A stretch of 64,000 nt of DNA. Source: Pseudoalteromonas shioyasakiensis (lineage in GTDB: Bacteria > Pseudomonadota > Gammaproteobacteria > Enterobacterales > Alteromonadaceae). The notes below the pieces were generated by a model that was given only the letters and a program-made list of their open reading frames with translations, made no database searches and was not told the DNA's origin. Below, one piece after another: positions 9,072-17,701 of the stretch (the stretch's first letter is position 1; the number at the start of each line of letters is the position of its first letter). The DNA lies in NCBI RefSeq assembly GCF_001550135.1, contig NZ_LRUE01000014.1:1-64000 (forward strand), in the 5' to 3' direction. A program made the translations under genes and the position numbers.

Positions 9072-10199
9072 ATGAAAATCACCAGCAATTTTGACAGTGG
9101 TAATATCAAGGTTATTGAAGCCGTTGATCCACTGAATATTCAATTAGAAATTAATAAAGACAATCAGTCTGATTTTTTCCAGTGGTTTCACTTTCGTCTT
9201 GAAACAACTGCGTTTCAAAACCATAAATTACACATTAATAACCTAGAGAACTCAGCATACCCTGATGGCTGGGAAGGTTATCATGCGGTTGCATCATACG
9301 ACCGTCAAACTTGGTTCCGTGTACCATCTGAGTACGCAAACGGCACACTATCATTTGAAGTAGAGCCTGAGTGTAGCAGCATGTACTTTGCTTACTTTGC
9401 GCCATACAGCTATGACCGCCACTTAGATTTACTAGCATGGGCACAAAGCCAGCATGCTTGTGAATTAGAAACATTAGGCGAAACCCTTGATGGTCGTGAC
9501 ATGAGTGTTTTACGAGTGGGTATTCCTAGCAGTGAGAAGAAAAAAATCTGGATCACGGCGCGCCAGCACCCAGGCGAAACTATGGCTGAGTGGTACGTTG
9601 AAGGTTTACTTCATAAATTACTTGATGATGAAGACCCACATGCAGCGGCACTATTATCTAAAGCGGTATTCTACATCGTGCCAAATATGAACCCAGATGG
9701 CAGTGTGCGTGGTCACCTACGTACTAACGCTAAAGGCGTTAACTTGAACCGTGAATGGCAAACACCGAGCATGGAAAATAGCCCTGAAGTTTTCTTAGTG
9801 CTTAACAAAATGCGTGAAACGGGCCTTGATATGCACTTAGATATTCATGGTGACGAGGCAATTCCTTATAACTTTGTTGCGGGTAGTGAAGGTATCCCAG
9901 GCTACGATGATCGCTTAAAAGAGTTAGAAGATAGCTTTAAAGCTGCGCTTTTAACTGTGACGCCTGAGTTCCAAGACGAACATGGTTATCCAAAAGATGA
10001 GCCGGGCCAGGCTAACTTAACTGTCGGTTCTTCTGCTGTCGCGCATGAATTTAATGCATTAGCTTACACGGTAGAGATGCCATTTAAAGATAACGATGAT
10101 TTACCAGATCCAGATTACGGCTGGTCAGATCGTCGCTCGTATCAATTTGGTCAAGATACGTTAGCGGCTATTGTTAACGTGGTTGATAAATTAAGATAA
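9072..10199 (+). CDS. M14 family cytosolic-type zinc carboxypeptidase
   Basis: 375 residues, no signal peptide. The first ~120 residues form a beta-rich domain typical of cytosolic carboxypeptidases (CCP/Nna1-like subfamily); the M14 catalytic domain follows. Zinc ligands are visible as HPGE (His and Glu of HxxE) and the His of LDIHGDE; the catalytic Glu is probably in YTVEMPF. Eukaryotic relatives remove glutamates from protein tails, while the bacterial substrates are unknown. The gene stands alone, followed by a 13-bp perfect hairpin. Confidence 0.88.
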   Translation: MKITSNFDSGNIKVIEAVDPLNIQLEINKDNQSDFFQWFHFRLETTAFQNHKLHINNLENSAYPDGWEGYHAVASYDRQTWFRVPSEYANGTLSFEVEPECSSMYFAYFAPYSYDRHLDLLAWAQSQHACELETLGETLDGRDMSVLRVGIPSSEKKKIWITARQHPGETMAEWYVEGLLHKLLDDEDPHAAALLSKAVFYIVPNMNPDGSVRGHLRTNAKGVNLNREWQTPSMENSPEVFLVLNKMRETGLDMHLDIHGDEAIPYNFVAGSEGIPGYDDRLKELEDSFKAALLTVTPEFQDEHGYPKDEPGQANLTVGSSAVAHEFNALAYTVEMPFKDNDDLPDPDYGWSDRRSYQFGQDTLAAIVNVVDKLR

Positions 10200-10205
10200 C
10201 GAACC

Positions 10206-10236
10206 TTACGGGCATCAGCAAAACTGATGCCCGTAA
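10206..10236 (+). terminator. strong hairpin after the carboxypeptidase gene
   Basis: Perfect 13-bp stem TTACGGGCATCAG / CTGATGCCCGTAA with loop CAAAA, 6 nt after the stop. The trailing sequence (TTGTATC) is a poor U tract, so termination may be partial or the hairpin may protect the 3' end. Confidence 0.6.
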
Positions 10237-10308
10237 TTGTATCTATTGACTGAAAAATGACGGTGTAGAGCAGGATGCATCAAATGTTAACGAGGTAGGT
10301 ACATTTAG

Positions 10309-10364
10309 CATATTGAAAATTAACTGTTAACAAACTTGGTGGGTTTAAGTTAATATTCAATATG
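10309..10364. promoter_or_regulatory. 17-bp inverted repeat upstream of the symporter
   Basis: Arms 10309-10325 (CATATTGAAAATTAACT) and 10348-10364 are complementary with one mismatch around a 22-nt spacer. It lies 120 nt upstream of the AGCS symporter. No glycine riboswitch signature, often found before such symporters, is present. Could be a regulator-binding dyad or an RNA hairpin. Confidence 0.45.
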
Positions 10365-10484
10365 TTCAGCTGTGAAGTAACAAAATCTCATTTTTATTTC
10401 TCACAGTCATCGTGTCGCGCATTCTCACAAGCTCACGCTGAGTATCGTAACTAACAATAAAAAATATAATCATAGAGGATATCC

Positions 10485-11987
10485 ATGGAAGCTTTAGTAA
10501 GCGCCGTTAATGACATAATTTGGAGTAGTGCACTCATTTATTTATGTCTAGGTGCAGGTCTGTTTTATTCCGTTTTAACCCGATTCGCACAAGTAAGACA
10601 TTTTAAAGAAATGTGTAAATTATTGCTTAGCTCTAATAATTCAGATACGGGTATTTCTTCGTTCCAAGCACTTGCTGTATCGTTATCAGGCCGTGTAGGT
10701 GTCGGTAATATTGCCGGGGTTGCTGCAGCAATCGGCTTTGGTGGTCCAGGGGCGATTTTTTGGATGTGGATAGTTGCGTTCCTTGGCGCAAGTACTGCGT
10801 ATGCCGAGTCAACTCTTGGTCAGATTTATAAATCAGAAGAAGATGGTCAATATCGCGGTGGTCCAGCATACTACTTCGACCGCTGCTTACAGCAAAAGTG
10901 GTTAGCAGTATTATTTGCAGTATCGGCGATTATTGCTTGTGGTGTGTTCCTTCCGGGCGTTCAAGCGAATGCAGTAGGTAATGCATTCACACAAGTTTTT
11001 GGTGAAGGCACATTGGTTAGCACCAGCTTTGGTGAAGTAGGTAGCTTTAAGCTTGTTGCGCTTGCAATCATCTTAATTGTACTTGCATTTATCATCTTTG
11101 GTGGCATTAAACGTATCGCAAACTTCACACAAATCGTGGTGCCATTTATGGCACTAGGTTACATCGTGTTAGCTTTAATCGTGGTGTTCTTAAACCTAGA
11201 TAAAGTGCCAGGTATCTTCTCAATGATCTTATCTGATGCATTCACCGCGCAAGCAGGCTTTGGTGCTGCTATTGGTTGGGGTGTGAAACGTGGTATTTAC
11301 TCAAACGAAGCAGGCCAAGGTACGGGTCCACATGCAGCATCAGCTGCTGAAGTTGATCACCCAGCTCAACAAGGCTTAGTGCAAGCATTTTCTGTTTATG
11401 TTGATACCATTTTTGTTTGTACAGCAACGGCGTTAATGATTCTAATCACTAAACAATACAACATTGTGGGTGAGTTACCTGCAGGTCAATTCATTGTGCA
11501 AAACGTTGATGCGGCAACAGAAGTAGGCTCTGCTGCTTTCACACAAATGGCATTATTTAGCGTATTTGGTGGCTTCGGTGAAGCATTCGTTGGTATTGCT
11601 TTATTCTTCTTCGCATTTACCACAATTCTTGCTTATTACTATATTGCTGAAACGAACGTTGCTTACTTAAACCGTTATTTCAAAGGCAACATTCCACTGG
11701 TTATTGTTAAGCTAGTCATCATGTTTATGGTTGCTTACGGCATGGTAAACAGCTCTGGTTATATCTGGAATATTGGTGATATTGGCGTAGGCTTAATGGC
11801 CTGGATTAACATTGTCGGTATTTTGGCTATTTTCTTTGTCGCAAAACCTGCCCTTAACTGCTTACGTGATTACGAAGATCAAAAGAAAGCCGGTGGCGAA
11901 ATCACTTTTGATCCAGTTAAATTAGGCATTAAAAATGCGACTTTCTGGGAAAAGCGTCTAGCTGAAAAGGCGAAACAGAAACAATAA
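10485..11987 (+). CDS. AGCS family alanine/glycine:sodium symporter
   Basis: 500-residue inner-membrane protein with about 10-11 hydrophobic segments. Family motifs are clear: SLSGRVGVGNIAGVAAAIGFGG near residue 67 and GWGVKRGIYSNEAGQGTGPHAA near residue 262, both in the sodium/substrate site region of AGCS (AlsT/DagA-type) carriers. It imports a small neutral amino acid, usually alanine or glycine, with Na+, fitting a marine host. SD GAGG precedes the ATG. Single-gene unit ending at the terminator at 12092. Confidence 0.92.
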   Translation: MEALVSAVNDIIWSSALIYLCLGAGLFYSVLTRFAQVRHFKEMCKLLLSSNNSDTGISSFQALAVSLSGRVGVGNIAGVAAAIGFGGPGAIFWMWIVAFLGASTAYAESTLGQIYKSEEDGQYRGGPAYYFDRCLQQKWLAVLFAVSAIIACGVFLPGVQANAVGNAFTQVFGEGTLVSTSFGEVGSFKLVALAIILIVLAFIIFGGIKRIANFTQIVVPFMALGYIVLALIVVFLNLDKVPGIFSMILSDAFTAQAGFGAAIGWGVKRGIYSNEAGQGTGPHAASAAEVDHPAQQGLVQAFSVYVDTIFVCTATALMILITKQYNIVGELPAGQFIVQNVDAATEVGSAAFTQMALFSVFGGFGEAFVGIALFFFAFTTILAYYYIAETNVAYLNRYFKGNIPLVIVKLVIMFMVAYGMVNSSGYIWNIGDIGVGLMAWINIVGILAIFFVAKPALNCLRDYEDQKKAGGEITFDPVKLGIKNATFWEKRLAEKAKQKQ

Positions 11988-12091
11988 ATCAGGTTTTTGA
12001 GTTTTTGTAGTGAATTTAGTTGTGCAGGTTTTCGAATCTTCACAAATGAATGAAATTCAAATAAGACATCGACTCATAAAACAAGTACAAT

Positions 12092-12118
12092 AAAGGGCGC
12101 CTAAAGGCGCCTTTTTTA
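12092..12118 (+). terminator. rho-independent terminator after the symporter
   Basis: GGCGCC-TAAA-GGCGCC stem with flanking A/T pairs, then a T run. The next gene begins within 25 nt, on the same strand. Confidence 0.92.
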
Positions 12119-12138
12119 TGCGTAGTATGGAGAAAGAT

Positions 12139-12465
12139 ATGGCGATTATTAGTTGCCCGCAGTGTGCAAAATCAATATCTGACAAACATAAGCAATGCCC
12201 GCATTGTGAATGCCAAGTCACCGATCTAAGCAATGAGCAATTGCAGCAAATGCAAAAAGAAACGCGCATTCGTAGACAACAAAAGTTTATGAATCAGTCT
12301 TTCCTCGCACTGATTTTATTTTTAGGGGGCTTTTTCTGTTATTACTTTATGCACCCCGAAGCAAAGTCTCTTGAGTGGTATGCCTATACATCGGCAATGG
12401 CAGTAGGTTTTGTGTGGTATCTTGTAAGCCGCATCTATTTAGTTGTTTTAAAAAAGAAAAAGTAA
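12139..12465 (+). CDS. small zinc-ribbon membrane protein
   Basis: 108 residues. An N-terminal zinc ribbon (CPQC...CPHC, Cys pairs 11 residues apart) is followed by a Gln-rich linker and two hydrophobic segments (about 50-70 and 80-101), ending in a Lys-rich tail. Predicted inner-membrane protein with a cytoplasmic metal-binding head; function unknown. I start at ATG 12139, which has GGAG at the right spacing; the in-frame ATG at 12118 falls in the terminator tail. Its stop is 1 nt before the DUF1315 gene, suggesting coupling with it and the DUF349 gene. Confidence 0.75.
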   Translation: MAIISCPQCAKSISDKHKQCPHCECQVTDLSNEQLQQMQKETRIRRQQKFMNQSFLALILFLGGFFCYYFMHPEAKSLEWYAYTSAMAVGFVWYLVSRIYLVVLKKKK

Positions 12466-12466
12466 C

Positions 12467-12748
12467 ATGAATATTGATCACATCGTTAAAAATATCACCC
12501 CAGAAGTATTTGAACGTCTTCAGTATGGTGCCTCAACGGGTAAGTGGCCTGACGGCACTCCATTATCAGAAGAGCAAAAACAACAAACCGTTCAACTCGT
12601 GATGCTTTATCAAGCTAAAGTTTCGCAAAGCAATGAGCAGTTTACCATTGGCGCAAATGGTGAAATGGTGCAAAAGAGCAAAGCTCAATTGCAAAAAGAA
12701 TTCGCATCAGAAAATGAAATAGCTAGGTTTAGTGAAAATGATCTTTAA
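12467..12748 (+). CDS. DUF1315 (YeaC-like) family protein
   Basis: 93 residues, soluble, related to E. coli YeaC: TPEVFERLQYGASTGKWPDG and LVMLYQAKV are family signatures. No known activity. It begins 1 nt after the zinc-ribbon gene and its 3' end overlaps the start of the DUF349 gene, so the three form a tight operon. Confidence 0.85.
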   Translation: MNIDHIVKNITPEVFERLQYGASTGKWPDGTPLSEEQKQQTVQLVMLYQAKVSQSNEQFTIGANGEMVQKSKAQLQKEFASENEIARFSENDL

Positions 12749-15419
12749 ACACCTGTTTACTCCAAAGTGGAAGCACCCTAAAAACCAAGTGCGTTTAGCT
12801 GCGGTAGAACGTCTTGATACAGAGCGTGACCTTAGCATCTTAAATAGCATTGCCCTTGAAGACAGCTCAGCTGAGATCCGCAAAAAAGCATTAAACAAAG
12901 TGAACGATATTGTTTTATGGTGGCAAGCATACAAGCAAGACCAAGCACTTAAAGACGTTGCAGAACAGCATATTAACCAAGCGGTTTTAAATACCGATAG
13001 CCAGCTAGATGCAAATATCAAAAATGAGTTTATTGAGCGTTATGCACCAGTCAAAACTCTTGAGAAACTCGCCTTTGCAGAAAAAGAACTTCAAGTTCGT
13101 GTTAAGTTATTAAAGCGTTTAGCAAACCCAAGCTTAATTGATAAAGCTTTTAAAGAAGGCCGTGAAGAGCTGCAATTGCAACTTGTTGAGCTTGTGATTA
13201 ATCATCAACTTGCTAAATCACTATTAAAGCATGCAAAAGGTGAGGCACACACACAACTGGCGACTCATCTTGACAATGAACGCTTAGCGATAGAAATGCC
13301 TGCCAAAGTAGAAGCTGATACACGTGTAGTATTAGCAAAGCTTAATGCGCTTCGTGATAAAAATGACTTTCAGTTAGTGTCGATGCAACATGCTGAGTTA
13401 TTACAGCATTGGCAAGCTATCGAACTAAAATGGCTGAGCGATGAGCAAGTAAGCACGCTAGATAAAAAATATTCAGCGATTACGCAAAAGCTTGAATCTC
13501 ATATTGCAGTTTTAAGTAAAGAGCATGAAGCAGCGCAGCAAGCGTTAGCTGAGCAACAACGTCAGGTATTAGCACTTGCAAGCCTTGAAGCAATTGGCGA
13601 AGAAATTGAAAATGCATTGCAATTAGGCTTAGAAACGCCAGAGCAAATTCAGCAAGATTGGCTCGAGGCAAAAGTTGCAGAGGCAAAAGATGCGTTAGCA
13701 GAGGCGAACTTATCTGAGAACAAACATGTTAGTGATGTAAAACTGCACTTAACAAATTTATTTAACCAAGTCGAACAGTTACCGCAACTGGTTAGTGCTA
13801 TTGCTGAGTTTAAAGAGGCATTTGATCAATTAAACTCAGTTGCGACAACCGAAGACGAAAGCGAGTTTGACGGGCTAAAACAGCAGTTTGAGCAACAGCA
13901 AAAATTAGCACGCAAAAAGCTGGCAAGTATTCCTAGTCGTTTACAGGGTCGCTTTAAAGCCAATTTAGCTGAAGTAGTAAACAGCTGGCAGCAAGCGATG
14001 GCACCGCTAACGAATAAGTTTGAGAAAAATCAACAAACAGCGAAGCGTAAAGCTCGCGATGTAAAACGCTTAATTGACCAAGGTCGCTTTAATGTTGCCT
14101 TTGGTGTGTTTAAAGGTTTTGAAGAGCTATACGCAACACTTACAGACTATTACAAGCAGCCATTAAATAGCTTGAAAGCTGATTTAGAAACACAGTTAGC
14201 AGAAGCAAAAGATTGGCAAAAATACGCATCAGCGCCAAAGCGTGATGCATTACTTGTTGAAGTAAATGAACTTGTTGCAACCGAGTGCACAGACCCTAAA
14301 CAACGCGCAGAGCAAGTTAAACAGTTACGTCGTCGTTGGAATGAGTTAGGGCGTTTAGATACTGATGCAGAAAAGCAGCAAGGCGAGTTATTCGATCAAC
14401 AAATTGAATTACTGTTTGCGCCGTGTCGTGAGTATTTTGCAGAGCAGGAGCAACAACGTGAGCAAGCTAAAGCACAGCGCGTTGAAATAATCTCGCAAAT
14501 GCAGCAGTTAACAGAGCTTGATACCTCTTCTGATGAGTTTGATTGGAAGCAGTTTGAAAGCAAGTTTAACCGTACCGCTAAAGCGTGGCGCTCTGCAGGC
14601 AATGTAGATCCTAAAACATACCGTGAACTACAAACGCAATTTAAAGCTGCGCAATCACAAGTTCAAGGTCAACTTGCTGCATTTCATAAAGCAAATGCTG
14701 AGCAAAAAGCTGCACTTGTTGAGCAAGCAACACAGTTATCGCAAAGCGATGATTTAGCTGCTGCGTGCCAGGAGCTAAAAGCACTTCAACAAACATGGCA
14801 GACTATTGGCTTTGCTGGAATGAAAGCTGAAAACACTTTATGGCAGCAATTCAGACGAGTTAATGACGACACCTTTGCTAAGCGCAGTGCCGAGTTTGAA
14901 CAGCAAAAGCAAGTTCAGCAACAAAATGACGAAGTTGCCGCAGAGCAATTAAGTGAGCTTGAGTCTGCACTTGAGACCGTGGTGCACCTTGCACAGCTTA
15001 AAGATTTAACAGTGAAGCTTGCAGAGCTTGAGTACTCAAAAGCATTATCGGCACGCGTGACTCAGTTAGAGACAGCGATTAGCGCAAAAACAGCGCAAAT
15101 CAGCAAACAAGCAGAGCAGTCTAAGTTAACGGCTTTATTTGCTGCTCTTGAGAGCGGCAGTGAACTGCCTTCGCAGTTCCAAGCTTCATTAATAACTAAT
15201 CTAAACGCTGCGCAGCTGTTAACTCGTATCGAAATTCTAGCGGGCGTTGAATCGGCTGATAGTCAGTTACGTATGACAGAGCAAGTTGCGATGTTAGATG
15301 ATAAACACCGTGGCGAGCACGCAGATGTTTATTATTACTTAAAGCAATTACTTGCAGTCAGTGAGGGTTCAGTTTCAGCTGACACACTAGCAAGGCTTAA
15401 AGCAATATTTGCAATTTAA
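12738..15419 (+). CDS. large DUF349 repeat protein
   Basis: About 893 residues, rich in Gln, Glu, Lys and Ala and almost entirely helical. The N-terminus (1-150) looks like HEAT-type helical pairs. From about residue 330 onward there are several DUF349 modules, recognisable by repeated KALQQTWQTIG / ELRRRWNELG-type segments (for example at about 540 and 690). Likely an elongated cytoplasmic coiled-coil protein; biochemical function unknown. The start may be GTG 12732 or ATG 12738, both overlapping the DUF1315 3' end; I use the ATG. A terminator follows directly. Confidence 0.85.
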   Translation: MIFKHLFTPKWKHPKNQVRLAAVERLDTERDLSILNSIALEDSSAEIRKKALNKVNDIVLWWQAYKQDQALKDVAEQHINQAVLNTDSQLDANIKNEFIERYAPVKTLEKLAFAEKELQVRVKLLKRLANPSLIDKAFKEGREELQLQLVELVINHQLAKSLLKHAKGEAHTQLATHLDNERLAIEMPAKVEADTRVVLAKLNALRDKNDFQLVSMQHAELLQHWQAIELKWLSDEQVSTLDKKYSAITQKLESHIAVLSKEHEAAQQALAEQQRQVLALASLEAIGEEIENALQLGLETPEQIQQDWLEAKVAEAKDALAEANLSENKHVSDVKLHLTNLFNQVEQLPQLVSAIAEFKEAFDQLNSVATTEDESEFDGLKQQFEQQQKLARKKLASIPSRLQGRFKANLAEVVNSWQQAMAPLTNKFEKNQQTAKRKARDVKRLIDQGRFNVAFGVFKGFEELYATLTDYYKQPLNSLKADLETQLAEAKDWQKYASAPKRDALLVEVNELVATECTDPKQRAEQVKQLRRRWNELGRLDTDAEKQQGELFDQQIELLFAPCREYFAEQEQQREQAKAQRVEIISQMQQLTELDTSSDEFDWKQFESKFNRTAKAWRSAGNVDPKTYRELQTQFKAAQSQVQGQLAAFHKANAEQKAALVEQATQLSQSDDLAAACQELKALQQTWQTIGFAGMKAENTLWQQFRRVNDDTFAKRSAEFEQQKQVQQQNDEVAAEQLSELESALETVVHLAQLKDLTVKLAELEYSKALSARVTQLETAISAKTAQISKQAEQSKLTALFAALESGSELPSQFQASLITNLNAAQLLTRIEILAGVESADSQLRMTEQVAMLDDKHRGEHADVYYYLKQLLAVSEGSVSADTLARLKAIFAI

Positions 15420-15424
15420 CGAAT

Positions 15425-15451
15425 AAAACCGCTTTTTTAAGCGGTTTTTTT
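15425..15451 (+). terminator. rho-independent terminator after the DUF349 gene
   Basis: Stem AAAACCGCTT / AAGCGGTTTT with a TTTT loop and T tail, 6 nt after the stop. Confidence 0.9.
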
Positions 15452-15473
15452 CCGTGTGTTTTTGAGGAAAACA

Positions 15474-16031
15474 ATGAGAATTTTATTACTACTTACCTGT
15501 TTATTTTTAGGGGCATGTAAAAGTACAGATCAAGGGATGTCTGTTTACTCGTTTACCAATTCTGAAATTGAAGCAGCCCTTGCTAATCAATTACCAAAAC
15601 TAAGTGAACAGATTAAGCTGATGGGCTTACCAGTTGATTTTGCGGTAAACGACCTAAGTGTCAATGTTGGCCCAGATAAGCGTGATGTGGTGGTTTTAGG
15701 GGCCGATTCTAGCGCTGTTATCAAAGCGTTTGCACTTAAGTATCCAGTACGCTTAAAACTACAAATTGAAGGCAGCCCATTTTATGACAGCGAGAAAAAA
15801 GCGGTCTTTTTACGTAATGTAAAACTGGTTGATACAACAATCGACACCGCGGGTTTCAAGGGCAGCTTAAACTTATTAGATGACCAAGCAATGCAAGTAA
15901 TTAACGGCTTTTTAGCGGTTAACCCTGTCTACAAGCTAAATATGAATGACCCTAAAGTCGCACTATTGAGTAAATTGCCATTAGATATGAAAGTATCTCA
16001 GGGTGAAATTATATTAGTGCCAACACTATAA
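15474..16031 (+). CDS. DUF1439 (YceB-like) lipoprotein
   Basis: 185 residues with a lipoprotein signal (LLLLTCLFLGAC, lipid-attached Cys about residue 15). The mature part fits the DUF1439/YceB family (IEAALANQLPKLSEQIKLMG and GEIILVPTL), thought to fold like a lipid-binding barrel; the role is unproven. ATG 15474 is chosen because GAGGAAAA precedes it; the ORF could extend six codons further upstream but into the terminator region. Flanked by terminators on both sides, so monocistronic. Confidence 0.8.
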   Translation: MRILLLLTCLFLGACKSTDQGMSVYSFTNSEIEAALANQLPKLSEQIKLMGLPVDFAVNDLSVNVGPDKRDVVVLGADSSAVIKAFALKYPVRLKLQIEGSPFYDSEKKAVFLRNVKLVDTTIDTAGFKGSLNLLDDQAMQVINGFLAVNPVYKLNMNDPKVALLSKLPLDMKVSQGEIILVPTL

Positions 16032-16047
16032 AACTATTCGATATATT

Positions 16048-16072
16048 AAAGCGGCTTCTAGCCGCTTTTTTT
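16048..16072 (+). terminator. rho-independent terminator after the DUF1439 gene
   Basis: AAAGCGGCT / AGCCGCTTT stem with a 3-nt loop and T run, 16 nt after the stop. Confidence 0.92.
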
Positions 16073-16114
16073 GTAATTGCTTGTTAAGCATGTTCAACCT
16101 TGTCATAATTGCTT

Positions 16115-16129
16115 CGTGATATTTCGCGA
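16115..16129. promoter_or_regulatory. operator-like palindrome at the regulator's own start
   Basis: CGTGATATTTCGCGA matches, with two changes, the self-complementary core CGCGATATATCGCG found twice upstream of ccoG (17553-17586). Ending only 8 nt before the start codon, a bound regulator would block its own transcription or translation, suggesting negative autoregulation. Confidence 0.6.
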
Positions 16130-16137
16130 ATTGAGTG

Positions 16138-17550
16138 ATGGCTATGATCAAGGAATTTTTAAACGACCCCACATTACTGCTAAATGCCGTAGGTGAAGGT
16201 ATTTATGGCTTCGATTTATCGGGTAATGCAGTTTTTGTAAACCCTGCTGCGGAGCGCATGACGGGCTGGAAAGCAGACGAACTCCTTGGTAAAAAAATAC
16301 ATCAATATCATCATCATACTCGTAAAGATGGCTCACCATACCCGGCGGATGAATGCCAAATATATTGCACTATGTTCGATGGCAAGCACCGTCATGTAAA
16401 CGATGAAGTATTCTGGCGTAAAGATGGAAGCTATTTTGCTGTTGAGTATACTTCAACGCCAGTTTATAAAAATGGTGCCTTGATTGGGGCAGTCGCGATT
16501 TTTCGCGATGTATCCAAACAACAGCAAACAGAAGTGGCGTTACGTGATGCCTTAGCACAAGTTCAGCACTTATCTGAGCAGCTACAAGCTGAAAATGCTT
16601 ACCTTATTTCAGAGTTAAACGAAGATTGGCAAGACTCTGGCTTAGTTGGGCAAAGTCATTCATTTCAAAGTATGCTCGAGCAAATTACCTTGGTAAGCCA
16701 AACCAATAGTACGGTTTTGATTTTAGGTGAAAACGGCACGGGTAAAGAGCTGGTGGCTCGAAACCTTCACCGCTTGAGCAATCGTGCTGAGCAACCTTTC
16801 ATAAAAGTAAACTGCGCGGCGTTTTCCGCCAACTTAATTGAGTCTGAGTTATTTGGTCATGAGAAAGGGGCGTTTACTGGCGCTAATGAACGCAGAAAAG
16901 GGCGTTTTGAACTGGCTGATAAAGGCACTTTATTTTTAGATGAAGTGGCAGAGCTGCCATTAGAGGCGCAAAGTAAATTACTGCGTGTCCTACAAGAGCA
17001 AGAGTTTGAGCGCGTTGGGGGCAGTCAAACTTTAAAAGTTGATATCCGAGTGTTAGCTGCAACAAACCGTAACTTGTGGCAAATGGTTGAGCAGGGTAGC
17101 TTTCGAATGGACTTGTATTATCGCCTAAATGTCTTTCCTATTCGTGTGCCTGCGCTTCGTGAACGCAAGGAAGATATTCCACTACTTGCAGCAAATATTA
17201 TTACGCAGTTAAACAAGCGCTTAGGTAAACAGTTAAAAGGGCTAAGCAAAGCAACACTCACTAAGTTAGCTAATTATGATTGGCCTGGTAATATTCGTGA
17301 GCTACAAAATATCCTAGAACGTGAAGCTATTCTGTCTAAGCAAGCTGTATTACAGCTGTCTGCACCTTTGAGTAACGAGCAATCAAATGAGCAGGTGGTT
17401 TCTCTTGATGCTGTACAAAAGCAGCATATTTGTGAGGTGCTAAAACGCTGTAACGGGCAAATATCAGGTGAAAATGGTGCCGCAACCTTGCTGGGCCTGC
17501 CAGAAAGTACCCTTAGATCAAAGATGAAAAAGCTGTCAATAAAGCGCTAA
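16138..17550 (+). CDS. sigma-54-dependent activator, PAS-AAA+-Fis type
   Basis: 470 residues. A PAS domain (about 10-125, with [20 protein letters not shown]) probably senses a small molecule, redox state or haem. The AAA+ core (about 165-395) has Walker A GENGTGKE, the sigma-54 contact loop GAFTGA and Walker [11 protein letters not shown], so it can remodel sigma-54 RNA polymerase. The C-terminus carries a Fis-type helix-turn-helix ([20 protein letters not shown]). It has no phosphoacceptor receiver domain. The start could be GTG 16135, ATG 16138 or ATG 16144. The palindromes and -24/-12 promoter just downstream strongly suggest ccoG as its target. The ligand is unknown. Confidence 0.9.
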   Translation: MAMIKEFLNDPTLLLNAVGEGIYGFDLSGNAVFVNPAAERMTGWKADELLGKKIHQYHHHTRKDGSPYPADECQIYCTMFDGKHRHVNDEVFWRKDGSYFAVEYTSTPVYKNGALIGAVAIFRDVSKQQQTEVALRDALAQVQHLSEQLQAENAYLISELNEDWQDSGLVGQSHSFQSMLEQITLVSQTNSTVLILGENGTGKELVARNLHRLSNRAEQPFIKVNCAAFSANLIESELFGHEKGAFTGANERRKGRFELADKGTLFLDEVAELPLEAQSKLLRVLQEQEFERVGGSQTLKVDIRVLAATNRNLWQMVEQGSFRMDLYYRLNVFPIRVPALRERKEDIPLLAANIITQLNKRLGKQLKGLSKATLTKLANYDWPGNIRELQNILEREAILSKQAVLQLSAPLSNEQSNEQVVSLDAVQKQHICEVLKRCNGQISGENGAATLLGLPESTLRSKMKKLSIKR

Positions 17551-17552
17551 TT

Positions 17553-17586
17553 CGTGATATATCGCGAGTATTCGCGATATATCGTG
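17553..17586. promoter_or_regulatory. paired enhancer (UAS) palindromes for the sigma-54 activator
   Basis: Two near-perfect palindromes, CGTGATATATCGCG (17553-17566) and CGCGATATATCGTG (17573-17586), each one base from the self-complementary consensus. Their centres are 20 bp apart, about two helical turns on the same face. They lie about 105 bp upstream of the predicted ccoG start of transcription, the usual distance for a sigma-54 enhancer. Confidence 0.8.
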
Positions 17587-17648
17587 CTTTTGAACGTTCA
17601 AATATAAATTTAATTATTTAATATCAATGACTTATTTTGAATTTGTGT

Positions 17649-17664
17649 TGGCCTGATTGTTGCT
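17649..17664 (+). promoter_or_regulatory. sigma-54 (-24/-12) promoter of ccoG
   Basis: TGGCCTGATTGTTGCT fits the consensus TGGCAC-G-N4-TTGCW with both invariant GG and GC at the right spacing. The predicted transcript start is near 17675, leaving a short leader before ATG 17702. Confidence 0.8.
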
Positions 17665-17701
17665 CTGTCAGGCTATTACCGACACAAAAGTAAGTAGCAA
17701 A

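Noticed and set aside
10237..10484. Glycine riboswitch before the AGCS symporter
   Set aside because: The conserved glycine aptamer segments are absent; only an inverted repeat is seen.
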